Below are positions 9,598 through 19,054 of a stretch of 64,000 nt of DNA, in pieces; within the stretch, counting starts at the first letter, position 1; every line of letters starts with the position of its first letter. The notes below the pieces were generated by a model. That model made no database searches. It had not been told where the DNA came from and saw only the letters and a program-made list of their open reading frames with translations. Source of the DNA: an uncultured Gemmata sp. (lineage in GTDB: Bacteria > Planctomycetota > Planctomycetia > Gemmatales > Gemmataceae); contig CALDUT010000010.1 in NCBI GenBank assembly GCA_937924775.1, forward strand, positions 372,001 through 436,000, read 5' to 3'. A program made the translations under genes and the position numbers.

Positions 9598-10158
9598 TCA
9601 TTGCGGTTGTTTGCGGTTGGCCAACACCAGCGCCAGGTATGATTGCGTTTCCTTTTCAGTCAGGCCCAAAGCGGCGGCCGTTGCCAGCAGTGTGGCCTTG
9701 GCCGCTTCGTACTCGTCGTCATGCGTGAGAATCTCTAATTCCACGAAATCGCCCACATCTTCCACGCTATCGAAATTGACCTCGATCTCGAAATGGTCGC
9801 GTCGCAAACGGTACACCTGGCGTTTTTTCTGGACCGTGGCTACCGGTTTGTATCCCAACGCCTCCAGGAGTAGCTCCGCATCGTGAGCGGTATTTTCTCC
9901 GTCTGCGAGAGCCAATTCGATTTCATTGCGAGTTTTTGTTTCCGTGTCCTGTTTTGGTCCTTTATAAGTGAGGTAATTCTTGGAACCGATACAGCGCAGC
10001 CGAAAAGCTTCGTCGGTGGCCTTCAGGTCACGGTCGGGCGCTTGGAAGTAGATGTCCACATCGGTGCGATCTTGGACGAGCTGGGCTTTCCACTGCAGCA
10101 ATGTGGCCAGTGTGGCAGCTCGCTCGGTGTTCCGATACTTCACTTCGACCTCCAGCAT
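9598..10158 (-). CDS. CYTH domain protein (class IV adenylate cyclase / triphosphatase-like)
   Basis: 186 residues. The N-terminus carries the diagnostic ExExK (MLEVEVKYR). Alternating charged strands follow (FRLRCIG, LTYKGP, RNEIELAL, KKRQVYRL, FEIEVNFD, FVELEI), as in the tunnel fold that binds triphosphates with divalent metal. Class IV cyclases (CyaB) and inorganic triphosphatases share this signature, so activity is undecided; similarity to the CyaB-type 180-residue form is inferred from length. The start at 10158 fits the ExExK position; the frame extends to 10305 but those residues are not family-like. Confidence 0.88.
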   Translation of the reverse strand: MLEVEVKYRNTERAATLATLLQWKAQLVQDRTDVDIYFQAPDRDLKATDEAFRLRCIGSKNYLTYKGPKQDTETKTRNEIELALADGENTAHDAELLLEALGYKPVATVQKKRQVYRLRRDHFEIEVNFDSVEDVGDFVELEILTHDDEYEAAKATLLATAAALGLTEKETQSYLALVLANRKQPQ

Positions 10159-10317
10159 AGGCTGGGTGTCCTCCGTCGGGCGAAGGGGGCAGTCGATGTC
10201 CAGGAACTGGTCAGCTCGCAATTGAGGCGGTGAGCCGCAAAACGTATCCAAGTGCGAGTTGGTAGTAAAATACTTGCGTGGTACCGAAATGTATAATACT
10301 TCCACGCGAGGATTTTT

Positions 10318-10647
10318 ATGAGTCTAGTGACTGTGGCCCGCATTTCGGACATTCCCATCAATAGCAGCCGGGTGGTAAATGTTCGCGGTAGGGACATCGC
10401 GATCTTTAACGTAGAGGGTCAATTATTTGCAATCGACGATCTCTGCCCACACATGGGAGCTTCCCTCTCCGGGGGATTCATCGAAGATGGCTGCGTCACT
10501 TGTCCGTGGCATTATTGGCGTTTTCGGCTAGCCGATGGGGCGTGGGCCGATAATCCCAAGGTGCGCCTCGGTTGTTACCCCGTGGAGATTCACGGGGATC
10601 GCGTGCTGCTCACCATCCCCGACAATGGGGATGGCCCGGAGTCGTGA
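10318..10647 (+). CDS. Rieske 2Fe-2S ferredoxin (NirD/biphenyl-dioxygenase ferredoxin type)
   Basis: 109 residues. Cluster ligands are Cys43-X-His45 in DLCPHMGASL and Cys62-X2-His65 in TCPWHYWRF, the small soluble Rieske arrangement of nitrite reductase small subunits and dioxygenase ferredoxins. No signal peptide or membrane anchor, so cytoplasmic electron transfer is expected. A GAGGA Shine-Dalgarno precedes the ATG. It is divergent from the CYTH gene (159 bases apart) and convergent with the next gene. No oxidase or nitrite reductase large subunit is nearby, so its partner is unknown. Confidence 0.92.
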   Translation: MSLVTVARISDIPINSSRVVNVRGRDIAIFNVEGQLFAIDDLCPHMGASLSGGFIEDGCVTCPWHYWRFRLADGAWADNPKVRLGCYPVEIHGDRVLLTIPDNGDGPES

Positions 10648-10688
10648 GGGTCTGTCCTTTTTGCGATAACGCCCTGGAAATCCAGAAC

Positions 10689-12866
10689 TTAAGGCACTTT
10701 CGGTTTGCGGCGCTTGATCTCCTCGATCCATTTTTTGCATTCGGCGAGGAAACGACGATACTCCTCGCTTCCCACTTTGGCTCCCACGGCACCGACATTG
10801 ACCGTCAGCGGCAACGGCACCCAAGAGCCCAAACGGGCCACCATCAGATTCCACAAGGCCGCCTCTCGGATCGCTACCTCCGGATCCCCGAGTAATGATG
10901 GCTCTCCATTGGAACCTTCTTGGATCAATCCATCCAGTTTTTCGGAATCCGGATTGATCGGTGAAATGTAAGACCGCAACAACACGAGCAGACGGTCAGC
11001 CTCACGTTCACTTAAACCCTTATCCATCAAAATGTTATGAAGCAATGCCGTATTTCCCACATCCCGAGCGACCCACTGGACCAAAGCCGTCACCACCGCT
11101 TGCCGAGCCAACCACGGGGATTCCGAACGCAACACGTCGACCAACACACGCAAGCCTCGGGAGCCTTCTTCTGTGCTGTTGCACATCGCGGCATGAGCGT
11201 AAATAGCCAAACGGGCCAATAAATCCCGATCGCGCACAGGGATTTCGGGAGGAAGCTGGGGACCCACAAAATTCTTCACCACCGGCCCAACGGCTGCGCG
11301 GGTTTTCACCTCGTCGGCCATGAAGGTGAGTAATCGGGTCACTTCGCGATGGAGTTCGCCAGTCAGGGGGTTGATGGGGTTTATATCCAGAAGGATTTCG
11401 TAGTCCCGGGGGGCGATGGCGATGGGGCCGCTGAGGGTGTTTTTCACCGAGTCCCATGTCACCTGATGGCCGGCATCGATTGTTCCCAATTTGACGAAGC
11501 GATTACCGGTGGCTTCGAATTGGGCCGAGCCGAAAGCGACGGCGAAGCGGCCTTCCCGCCTGGGTTGAGCGCCACCTTGGCGGTTGTAGGTTGTACCCGG
11601 TTGGAACCAGGAGATGAGTTCCACCAACACGCTCGATTTATCATCGGTGAGCGTGATATCCCAAACTTCGCTCGCCAAACGAATACGAACTTTCGCGCCG
11701 GTGGCCCGTTCGCTTTTCAGGTAAACCCGGCCCGCCAAAAGTGTGATGTCCGCATCGTAGCCTTCCGGAGGAATGTGCAGTGTCACCCGGGATTCGAGTA
11801 TGTGGTGTTGGATTTGTTCAGGGACATTGCCCCACAGCGTCAGCAGAACCCGCCGGTCAATGACCAGCTCCGCTTTGTAGCCGGGCAGGGCCATCACCGG
11901 ATCTGTCGGCATGATTGGCTCGGCATCCTCTGCGTTCAGACGCAGGCGTTGCCAACCGGTGGTATCGGGGGGTTGTGTCACGACCAAGGTTCGTGTCGAC
12001 CTGATCTGCGCGATTGGTCGGGAGCGTTCGATACTGGCGGGCAAGATCGGTTGGCCCAAACCCGGCTTGGGTTCCACAGGTGGGCTGTCCTCATCAATGA
12101 CCCGTGGTGGCGGGGCGATGACGACGGCAGCGGGGTCTTTTTCTTGGGGTGGTAGAGCTTCCTGGTCTTTCGGGGGTAAATCGGGTGGAGCGACCGGCGG
12201 CTGGAGCCGCGCGTAGGATAGCCCCGGCGAGCTGATCGGCGGGGCCGGATCGGGTCGGGGTAGAGACATCCACACCCCGGTAGTCAGTATCAGTAGCAAG
12301 ACTCCGGCGGTGGCGAATAACACCACACGTTCGGCCAGCGAAGCCGACGAAGAGTACCGTTTCATTCCTAACAAAAAGGCGGCGTCGGTGGTTTCCGCCT
12401 CGTCCGCTTCAGAATCCGGGGCAGGGCCCACCACCGGGAGCTTTTTGTTGGGCAACCGATTGGGAATCGAGGCTGGGGGTTTTACGATTTCGTACATGCG
12501 CCGATGGGCCCGGGGTGGCACTCGGACAGGCTCGGTCAGAAGCAGTGTGAGAATTTGATGGCACGCGGCGACCTCCGCGAGGTGAACATCGGATTTCAAG
12601 CAGATTTCTTCCAATTCTTTGACCCGTTCTGGGTCGAGAGTGTTATCGAGATAGGCGGCCACGGTGTTGGGGTCTGCGGTTTCGTCCTCCGGGTCCGAGG
12701 CAACCGGAGTCGCCAAGCCGCGTCGGCGCGTGACTTTTTTGATTCGCTCGACTAACAACCGAGCTTCTTCACTTTCCGCCACCTGTTTGCCCAATTCCCG
12801 GGCTTCCGCGGCATCCAAAGTGTCATCGATGTATGCCAACAGGGTCCGTAGGGTCAGGCGTGGCAT
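10689..12866 (-). CDS. membrane protein with duplicated anti-sigma-like N-terminus, FecR-like and HEAT-like regions
   Basis: 725 residues. Two similar N-terminal modules, LLAYIDDTLDAAEARELGKQ near 8-27 and VAAYLDNTLDPERVKELEEI near 69-88, look like a tandem duplication of the helical unit of anti-sigma or zinc-finger-like planctomycete proteins, but without Cys/His zinc ligands. A single transmembrane helix follows at about 180-200, then a Pro-rich periplasmic linker, a beta-rich stretch resembling FecR (about 330-510), and helical HEAT-like units near the C-terminus. Start 12866 is chosen because GGAGA lies seven bases upstream; an ATG six bases earlier would sit on top of it. I infer a signalling or scaffold role; no ECF gene is adjacent. 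Confidence 0.8.
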   Translation of the reverse strand: MPRLTLRTLLAYIDDTLDAAEARELGKQVAESEEARLLVERIKKVTRRRGLATPVASDPEDETADPNTVAAYLDNTLDPERVKELEEICLKSDVHLAEVAACHQILTLLLTEPVRVPPRAHRRMYEIVKPPASIPNRLPNKKLPVVGPAPDSEADEAETTDAAFLLGMKRYSSSASLAERVVLFATAGVLLLILTTGVWMSLPRPDPAPPISSPGLSYARLQPPVAPPDLPPKDQEALPPQEKDPAAVVIAPPPRVIDEDSPPVEPKPGLGQPILPASIERSRPIAQIRSTRTLVVTQPPDTTGWQRLRLNAEDAEPIMPTDPVMALPGYKAELVIDRRVLLTLWGNVPEQIQHHILESRVTLHIPPEGYDADITLLAGRVYLKSERATGAKVRIRLASEVWDITLTDDKSSVLVELISWFQPGTTYNRQGGAQPRREGRFAVAFGSAQFEATGNRFVKLGTIDAGHQVTWDSVKNTLSGPIAIAPRDYEILLDINPINPLTGELHREVTRLLTFMADEVKTRAAVGPVVKNFVGPQLPPEIPVRDRDLLARLAIYAHAAMCNSTEEGSRGLRVLVDVLRSESPWLARQAVVTALVQWVARDVGNTALLHNILMDKGLSEREADRLLVLLRSYISPINPDSEKLDGLIQEGSNGEPSLLGDPEVAIREAALWNLMVARLGSWVPLPLTVNVGAVGAKVGSEEYRRFLAECKKWIEEIKRRKPKVP

Positions 12867-13009
12867 CAACATTCTCCGATAAACTGTGCGGTCACATTCA
12901 ATAGTGGGCGTCCGCGGCTTCATTCGTGCAAAATTTTTCCCAAAAGTGTAAGCTGAAGTGAATTCACCAATTAGGGCTGATGAAAAATTTTTCATTAGGA
13001 GGATTTGAC

Positions 13010-14422
13010 TTGACGCGATTATTGCTCATAATCACTTGTATAGTAGCGGGAGCCTCATCCGCCGTGGCGCAAGCGCCAGGCCTGCGAGCAGGGGCTTATG
13101 CTCAAGACGTCACGCCCAAGAAGTTCCCCATTTCGGTCAATGGCAGTTTCAACGATCGCCAAGCGGTCGCGGCCCATGATCCGCTTCATGCGCGGTGTTT
13201 GGTTCTCGAATCGCAAGGCACGAAAGTGGCCGTGGTTGTCGTCGACAGTTGTATGATCCCGCGTGAGCTTCTCGATGCTGCCAAGGCATTGGCCGAGAAA
13301 AGCACGCAGATACCGGCCCGCAACATCCTGATTTCCGCCACCCACACGCACTCAGCGCCGACCGTGGCCGGAGTGTTTCAAAGCGAACCCGACAAAGACT
13401 ATGTGAAGTTTCTGACCCATGCGATTGCCGAAGGGATTGAAAAAGCCAACACACGGTTAGCCCCAGCGAAACTCGCCTGGGGAGTGGCCGATGAGCCCCA
13501 TCAGGTCTTCAACCGGCGCTGGCGTATGAAGGCCGGAGTGAAGAACCTCGATCCATTTGGACGCGATACCGACCAAGTCAAGATGAACCCCCCGCGGATG
13601 AGCCCGGACCTTTTGGAACCGGCTGGTCCGACCGATCCGGCGGTCACAGTGCTTTCGATCCGTACCGCCGACGATAAACCCCTGGCCCTGTTCGCCAATT
13701 ATTCATTGCACTATGTGGGCGATATGCCCCCTCTATCCGCTGACTACTTCGGTGTGTTCGCCGATGTGATAGCTACCAAACTCCAAGCGAGTAACGAATT
13801 CGTAGCCATGCTTTCCAACGGTACCAGTGGTGATGTCAACAACATCAACTTCAAGGCCGAGACCCCCAAAACCAAGCCGGGAGAACGCAGCCGCGTTGTT
13901 GCTGAAGCTGTGGCCGCGGCAGCTATGAAGGCCATCGACAAAAAAGACCATACACCCCAGGCGACCTTGAACAGTGCCACTCAAGAAATCGAACTGGGAG
14001 TCCGCAAACCAACGGCAGAAGAGATTCAACGGGCCAAAACCATCTTGGCCAAAGCCCAAGGACGCGAATTGCGTGGAGCCGAAGAGGTTTACGCTCGCGA
14101 AACCGTGCTGCTGAAAGATTATCCTGACCGTGTGCGGGTGCCACTTCAGGTATTGCAAGTGGGAGATGCCGCCGTGGTGGCTATACCGTGTGAAACTTTC
14201 GCAGAAATTGGTTTGAGCATCAAGAAGAAAAGTCCATTTGCGACCACCTGTGTTGTGTCACTTGCAAACGGATATTTTGGCTACTTGCCCACTCCCCAGC
14301 AACACCAGCTCGGAGGTTACGAAACGTGGCGAGCACGTTCGAGCTTTTTGGAGGTTGAAGCTTCCACCAAGATCGAACAAACCATCCTCGGCTTGCTTCG
14401 GCAGTTACACGCAGAGAAATGA
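13010..14422 (+). CDS. secreted neutral/alkaline ceramidase-like hydrolase
   Basis: 470 residues from a TTG at 13010. An AGGAGG Shine-Dalgarno at 12999-13004 lies seven bases before it, and the resulting N-terminus (MTRLLLIITCIVAG...) is a clean signal peptide ending VAQA. The in-frame ATG at 12980 would place the Shine-Dalgarno inside the gene and has no site of its own. The mature part has the non-lysosomal ceramidase N-terminal fold, with SATHTHSAP (zinc-ligand His pair) and HYVGDMPPLSADYFG. The C-terminal Ig-like ceramidase domain is missing, as in many planctomycete paralogs annotated only as 'ceramidase N-terminal domain'. True substrate is unknown. Confidence 0.88.
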   Translation: MTRLLLIITCIVAGASSAVAQAPGLRAGAYAQDVTPKKFPISVNGSFNDRQAVAAHDPLHARCLVLESQGTKVAVVVVDSCMIPRELLDAAKALAEKSTQIPARNILISATHTHSAPTVAGVFQSEPDKDYVKFLTHAIAEGIEKANTRLAPAKLAWGVADEPHQVFNRRWRMKAGVKNLDPFGRDTDQVKMNPPRMSPDLLEPAGPTDPAVTVLSIRTADDKPLALFANYSLHYVGDMPPLSADYFGVFADVIATKLQASNEFVAMLSNGTSGDVNNINFKAETPKTKPGERSRVVAEAVAAAAMKAIDKKDHTPQATLNSATQEIELGVRKPTAEEIQRAKTILAKAQGRELRGAEEVYARETVLLKDYPDRVRVPLQVLQVGDAAVVAIPCETFAEIGLSIKKKSPFATTCVVSLANGYFGYLPTPQQHQLGGYETWRARSSFLEVEASTKIEQTILGLLRQLHAEK

Positions 14423-14804
14423 GAGCAACTGCGCGGCCGTGTAGTACACGCCTCCACGCGCCGGATCGTCATTCTCCTGGCGGACATGAAAAACAATAGC
14501 AACCGGTTGGACGGGCAGCGCCAGAGTGGAGCAGATCCCCTGCAACCTCCTCCGAACTTCGTCATCCAACCGGTCGCTTGAACCTCAGCGGTTCCGGCCA
14601 CTGAGCGTGCCTCTTCTGTTCCAGCCCCAACTGCTCGTGTGGTATGGAACGAACGGAACTAGTGCATTTTGCATGCCAATGGAAACCGACTGTTTAGCTC
14701 GCTCAGGAAGCCGACCTGTCCAAAGCACGGTTTTCGTCAATAGGAAAATCCGGGAAAACAGCATGTAGGAATTACAGAAATTGCTCCCCCGATGGGAAAA
14801 AACT
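14423..14804. other. 382-base gap between convergent genes
   Basis: Between the 3' ends of the ceramidase-like gene and glycerate kinase. A minus-strand frame of about 54 codons (14405-14569, TTG start, no Shine-Dalgarno) is open and overlaps the 3' end of the upstream gene, but has no recognised homology. No clear terminator seen. Confidence 0.5.
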
Positions 14805-16112
14805 TCACACAGGAGCAACCAATACCACCCGCACATCCATCACATTCGTGCCGGTAAGCCCGCTGCGGATCAGGCTCCCCAGTGAGTCAAAAAAATGGTA
14901 CGCATCGTGACGGGTGAGGAAGGCTTGAAGATCAAGTTGGCGTTGCTGCGCTAAAAGAAGGGTGTTTTCATCCCCGATGGCGCCAGCGGCGTCGGTAGGT
15001 CCGTCTTCGCCATCGGTGCCCGCGCTGAGAATGGTGATTCCACGAAGTCCTGGTACGCTCAATTTCGCGAGCATCGCAAGTACAAACTCCTGATTGCGGC
15101 CGCCAAGACCAAAGGTGCTTCCCAGTGTCACGGTGGTTTCGCCACCCAATAGAACGCAGGCGGGAGGTGGAAATGGCACATGATCCCGCTGCATACTGCA
15201 GACCAGCCCAGCAACTACAGTTGCCACTTGCCGGGTTTCGCCTTCTACGAAAGAGCCCAGGTCCAACACGCGGTAACCCAACTGTTCGGCTTGGCGTTTG
15301 GCAGCATCGAGAGCGCGGCGGTTGTTACCAATGATGCGGTTTTCCACCCAGGAGGGAAGCAGCTTGGGCGTTTCTGGAATTTCACCCCGAACACCGGCTT
15401 GCAACAGTCGCCGCACGCTGGACGGGATCGCATCCAGCAACTGGTAGCGCGTCAGTATGTCAAGCGCTTCGGTGTAAGTGGTGGGGTCAGGGGCTGTAGG
15501 GCCGGAGGCGATGACGTCAAGCGGATCGCCCACAACATCTGAGATGATGAGCGAGATAAGCCGATGACCGCGAAAGGCTTCGGCCATCCGTCCGCCTTTC
15601 ACGAGCGACAGATGTTTCCGGACACAATTCATCTCGTTGATGGTCGCCCCACTGCGGTGGAGCAGTTGCGTCACGGTGAGTTTATCCGCCAGCGTAATAC
15701 CCGCGGCCGGGGCGGGCAGTAACGCCGAACCGCCACCGGAAAGTAAACACACGGCGACATCCTGTGGCCCGGCCTCGCGAAGCAATTGCAGCATTTGCTC
15801 CACACCCGCCACTCCTTCGGCAGTAGGTTCGTTCATCCCTTGCGGTCGCGCGGCATGCAGACGAATCCGTTGGAGGTTGGCAGTCACTCCGGCGGGTACG
15901 TTGATCAAACCATCCACGCATTCCAGACGATTCGCGAGGGCCGCCTCCAAGCCTGCGGCCATACCCGGGCCAGCCTTCCCGGCACCTACAACGATAATTC
16001 GCGGCGCTTGCTGAATCGTTGGGTCGGCTGCAACGGCCGCACGCACCAGCGGTTCTGGTCGCACCGCTTCGATCGCGGCATTCCATATTTGCCGAGCGTG
16101 GACACGCGACAT
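14805..16112 (-). CDS. glycerate 2-kinase (DUF4147 / MOFRL family)
   Basis: Phosphorylates D-glycerate to 2-phosphoglycerate, linking glyoxylate/serine and sugar-acid breakdown to glycolysis. 435 residues. The N-terminal DUF4147 domain has the AGKAGPGMAAG glycine-rich loop and CLLSGGGSALLPAP; the C-terminal MOFRL domain has LLGGETTVTLG, GGRNQEFVLAML and SAGTDGEDGPTDAAGA. Start 16112 is chosen over 16124 since GAGGTG lies four bases before it. A glyoxylate-type aminotransferase (44322) is elsewhere in the window, not linked. Divergent from the PHP gene (57 bases). Confidence 0.93.
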   Translation of the reverse strand: MSRVHARQIWNAAIEAVRPEPLVRAAVAADPTIQQAPRIIVVGAGKAGPGMAAGLEAALANRLECVDGLINVPAGVTANLQRIRLHAARPQGMNEPTAEGVAGVEQMLQLLREAGPQDVAVCLLSGGGSALLPAPAAGITLADKLTVTQLLHRSGATINEMNCVRKHLSLVKGGRMAEAFRGHRLISLIISDVVGDPLDVIASGPTAPDPTTYTEALDILTRYQLLDAIPSSVRRLLQAGVRGEIPETPKLLPSWVENRIIGNNRRALDAAKRQAEQLGYRVLDLGSFVEGETRQVATVVAGLVCSMQRDHVPFPPPACVLLGGETTVTLGSTFGLGGRNQEFVLAMLAKLSVPGLRGITILSAGTDGEDGPTDAAGAIGDENTLLLAQQRQLDLQAFLTRHDAYHFFDSLGSLIRSGLTGTNVMDVRVVLVAPV

Positions 16113-16169
16113 GCTGCACCTCAAATATCGATTCTACAATACACGGAGAACTCGGATAAAGGAGGCAGA

Positions 16170-16826
16170 ATGAAGTTCGACCTGCACTTGCACACGGCCT
16201 GGCATTCGCCCGATGCCACAACCGACCCCTGGGAATTGGTTCAGGCCGCCATCCAAGCCGGGTTGGATGGCATCGTTATTACCGAGCATGATTACCTGTG
16301 GACAGACGGAGAACTCAATCAACTCCGGGCCGCGGCACCAGAGTTGGTGATCTTGGCCGGTGTCGAAGTGACAGGGAAGGGGGGCGACGTCCTTTGCTAC
16401 GGTGTCGCTAATCCGTTGGCTTTACCGCGTGGTATGGAATGGGGAGCCTTGACACGCGAAGTTCATCAGCAAGGGGGAGTATGCATTGCGGCACATCCCT
16501 ATCGGTGGGGGCAACCGTTTGAAAAAGTTCTTCACGAACAGGCCGCCGAGTTGGACGGCATCGAAGTGATGTCGAAGAACATGGACGATGAACTCCGCCG
16601 CCAGGCCCAAGAACTCCTGCGGAAATACCCGCATTTTGCACAACTGGGAAATAGTGACTCTCACGAACCGGAAACCGTTGGCTACTGCTATACCGAATTC
16701 ACCTGTGAAATTCGCACCATCCACGATCTCGTCGCCGCGATCCGGCAACGCCAAGGTGTGGCCTGCCAGAATCCCGCGAGGATTGGCCGTAAGAGTCACA
16801 GTTCGATCACCAAACTCTTGGGGTGA
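16170..16826 (+). CDS. PHP domain phosphoesterase
   Basis: 218 residues. Metal-binding motifs of the PHP superfamily are in order: DLHLHTAWHSPD (H6, H8), GIVITEHDY, AAHPYRW and GNSDSHEPE. Family members hydrolyse phosphoesters, for example histidinol phosphate, 3',5'-nucleoside bisphosphates or 5'-nucleotides. The start is fixed by GGAGG four bases upstream at 16161-16165. The reading frame stays open upstream to 15786 only because it shadows glycerate kinase. The acetyltransferase starts 57 bases downstream on the same strand and may be co-transcribed. Substrate not predictable. Confidence 0.9.
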   Translation: MKFDLHLHTAWHSPDATTDPWELVQAAIQAGLDGIVITEHDYLWTDGELNQLRAAAPELVILAGVEVTGKGGDVLCYGVANPLALPRGMEWGALTREVHQQGGVCIAAHPYRWGQPFEKVLHEQAAELDGIEVMSKNMDDELRRQAQELLRKYPHFAQLGNSDSHEPETVGYCYTEFTCEIRTIHDLVAAIRQRQGVACQNPARIGRKSHSSITKLLG

Positions 16827-16883
16827 GCCATCTCCCGTGCTGTTATGGATCGCTTAGCTTAGCAACCATGGTGGAGAGTGGTT

Positions 16884-17438
16884 ATGACTGAACGCGAAAA
16901 GATGCTGGCCGGGGAACTGTATGATCCGTTGGATACGGAGCTGGTCGCCGCACGCACGCGAGCTCGGAACTTGTGCTGGGAACTCAATGCCATTCGCGCC
17001 GACGACAAAGAACGGCGGCGAATCCTCCAGGAGCTGTTTGGGTCCGGGGGTGATACGGCGTGGGTGCAGCCCCCGTTTTACTGCGATTATGGCTCGAACA
17101 TTCACCTCGGTCATCGGGTTTTCTTCAACTTTAATTGCGTTGTTCTGGATGTGGCGGAAGTTCGCGTGGGCGACTTCACACTGCTGGCCCCAAATGTCCA
17201 GCTTCTCACCGCGACTCATCCTTGGAATGCAGAGCTACGTCGCCACAAAGAGTACGCCAAGCCGATCACGATCGGGTCCGATGTCTGGATTGGCGGGGGG
17301 GCGATCATCGGCCCCGGGGTAACGATCGGCGATCGCTCGGTGATTGGCGCAGGCAGTGTCGTGATGCGAGATATTCCGGCTTGTGTCTTGGCTTATGGCA
17401 ACCCATGTCGGGTGGTTCGCTCCATCACCGAGGAGTAG
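16884..17438 (+). CDS. sugar O-acetyltransferase (maltose/galactoside acetyltransferase type)
   Basis: 184 residues with the LacA/Maa architecture: an N-terminal helical Mac domain starting TEREKMLAGELYDPLD, then left-handed beta-helix hexapeptide repeats (ITIGSDVWIGGGAIIGPGV, TIGDRSVIGAGSVV) and the catalytic-region HPWNAELRR. Uses acetyl-CoA to acetylate hexoses. The ATG at 16884 has GGAGAG upstream; a GTG two codons earlier is possible. It lacks adjacent sugar genes. Confidence 0.92.
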   Translation: MTEREKMLAGELYDPLDTELVAARTRARNLCWELNAIRADDKERRRILQELFGSGGDTAWVQPPFYCDYGSNIHLGHRVFFNFNCVVLDVAEVRVGDFTLLAPNVQLLTATHPWNAELRRHKEYAKPITIGSDVWIGGGAIIGPGVTIGDRSVIGAGSVVMRDIPACVLAYGNPCRVVRSITEE

Positions 17439-17539
17439 CTACCACCCGCTCAACGAAAACGCTAGGACATTCGGCAGTCGATACGCATCCGCAACTTGTC
17501 GCAACGGAGGAATGCCGCGAATACGATGACCGATCTGCG

Positions 17540-18976
17540 CTAGGCCACAACTTCCTTGATAACGCGCCCGTGGACGTCGGTGAGGCGGAAATCCCGCCCC
17601 GCGTAGCGGTAGGTGAACTTTTCGTGGTCGAAACCGAGTAGGTAGAGCATCGTGGCGTGGAGGTCGTGAACATGAACGGGATTCTCGACGGCTTTGAAGC
17701 CGAATTCATCGGTAGCGCCAATGGCTTGCCCGCCCTTGACGCCGCCACCCGCCAACCACACCGAAAAGCCCCAATGGTTATGGTCGCGGCCATTGACTTT
17801 GCCCTGATTGGCCCCCGCAGTGGGTAGCTCCACCACCGGTGTTCGCCCGAATTCGCCCCCCCACAGAATGAGGGTTTCTTCAAACAGCCCCAGCCGTTTG
17901 AGATCGGAAATCAAAGCCGCGATGGCACGATCGACTTGCCCCGCGAGGCGTTTGTGATTGATTTCGAGGTCGTCGTGGCTGTCCCACGGTTGAACCGGGG
18001 CATGGCTAACTTGAACGAACCGTACTCCGCGTTCGATCAGCCGTCGTGCCAACAGAATGCTGCGAGCTTGGTCGCCGGGACCGTAGGCTTCGAGAATGTG
18101 TTTCGGTTCGCGGCTGATGTCGAAGGCTTCGCTCGCTTCCGTTTGCATCCGGAAAGCTAACTCGAAGGACTGAATCCGGGCTTCGAGTTGCGGATCGTAA
18201 GGCCGCTGGGCCTGATGCAGAGCGTTGAGTTGCGCCAGAAGATCGAGCTGTTCGCGTTGCTGTGTTTTCGACACCGCCTTGTTTTTTACATACTCGACCA
18301 ACTTCTCGACATCGGTGTGTTTGGAATCCACATAGGTGCCTTGATATACACCGGGTAAGAAACCTGCTTGCCAGTTTTGATTCTCTTGCAGTGGATAGCC
18401 TCCTGGGCACATGGCGACAAACCCCGGGAGGTTGAGGTTGTCGGTTCCCAAACCGTAGACCACCCAACTGCCGACACTAGGCCGGATCTGTCGCGGCTCG
18501 CCACAGTTCATCAGAAGAAACGATGGCTCATGATTGGGCACGTCGGCATGCATGGAGCGAATCACGCACAAGTCATCCGCGTGTTTGGCCAAGTGAGGGA
18601 AGATTTCGCTGATTTCCAACCCGCTTTGGCCATGTTTTTTGAACTTGAAGGGCGAGGGGAACGCAGCCCCAGTTTTCCGCTCGGTACGCAGGTTGGGCGT
18701 GGGTAACGATTTGCCGGCGTACTTTGCCAACGCTGGCTTGGGGTCGAACGTATCGACCTGACTGGGACCGCCGTTGGCAAACAGGTGAATCACCCGTTTG
18801 GCCTTCGCGGGAAAGTGAGGTTTCTTCGGGGCCAGTGGGTTCAAACCCTCGCCCGCTTTGGCGTGGGCTGTCAGCAAGCCGGCGTCGCTGAAGACTTGCG
18901 TCAGCCCCAAAAGCCCCATACCGACACCAGCCCGGGTTAGCAGTTCGCGACGGGAAAACACAGGGGGTCGCATCAT
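17540..18976 (-). CDS. DUF1501 domain-containing secreted protein
   Basis: 478 residues. A Tat-type signal (SRRELLTRAGVGMGLLGLTQ) is followed by the sulfatase-fold DUF1501 domain, with HLFANGGPSQVDTFDPKP near the start of the mature protein and LWGGEFGRTP plus GRDHNHWGFSVWLAGGGVKGG near the end. Typical planctomycete partner of DUF1549/DUF1553 cytochromes, and here it lies 78 bases downstream of exactly such a gene, so the two are probably one operon. Proposed roles involve extracytoplasmic degradation of complex polymers; none is proven. The start has two adjacent ATGs; GAGG lies upstream of the first. Confidence 0.94.
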   Translation of the reverse strand: MMRPPVFSRRELLTRAGVGMGLLGLTQVFSDAGLLTAHAKAGEGLNPLAPKKPHFPAKAKRVIHLFANGGPSQVDTFDPKPALAKYAGKSLPTPNLRTERKTGAAFPSPFKFKKHGQSGLEISEIFPHLAKHADDLCVIRSMHADVPNHEPSFLLMNCGEPRQIRPSVGSWVVYGLGTDNLNLPGFVAMCPGGYPLQENQNWQAGFLPGVYQGTYVDSKHTDVEKLVEYVKNKAVSKTQQREQLDLLAQLNALHQAQRPYDPQLEARIQSFELAFRMQTEASEAFDISREPKHILEAYGPGDQARSILLARRLIERGVRFVQVSHAPVQPWDSHDDLEINHKRLAGQVDRAIAALISDLKRLGLFEETLILWGGEFGRTPVVELPTAGANQGKVNGRDHNHWGFSVWLAGGGVKGGQAIGATDEFGFKAVENPVHVHDLHATMLYLLGFDHEKFTYRYAGRDFRLTDVHGRVIKEVVA

Positions 18977-19054
18977 GGTAGCGCCTCAAAATCGTGTGTA
19001 TCTTTAGGGAGAATAATCTTGATATGGTTAGTCGTTGTCAGTGCTTTTGTGGTT

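Noticed and set aside
14405-14569. Minus-strand open frame of about 54 codons from TTG 14569, overlapping the ceramidase gene's 3' end
   Set aside because: No Shine-Dalgarno, unusual start, no homology and it overlaps a well-supported gene.
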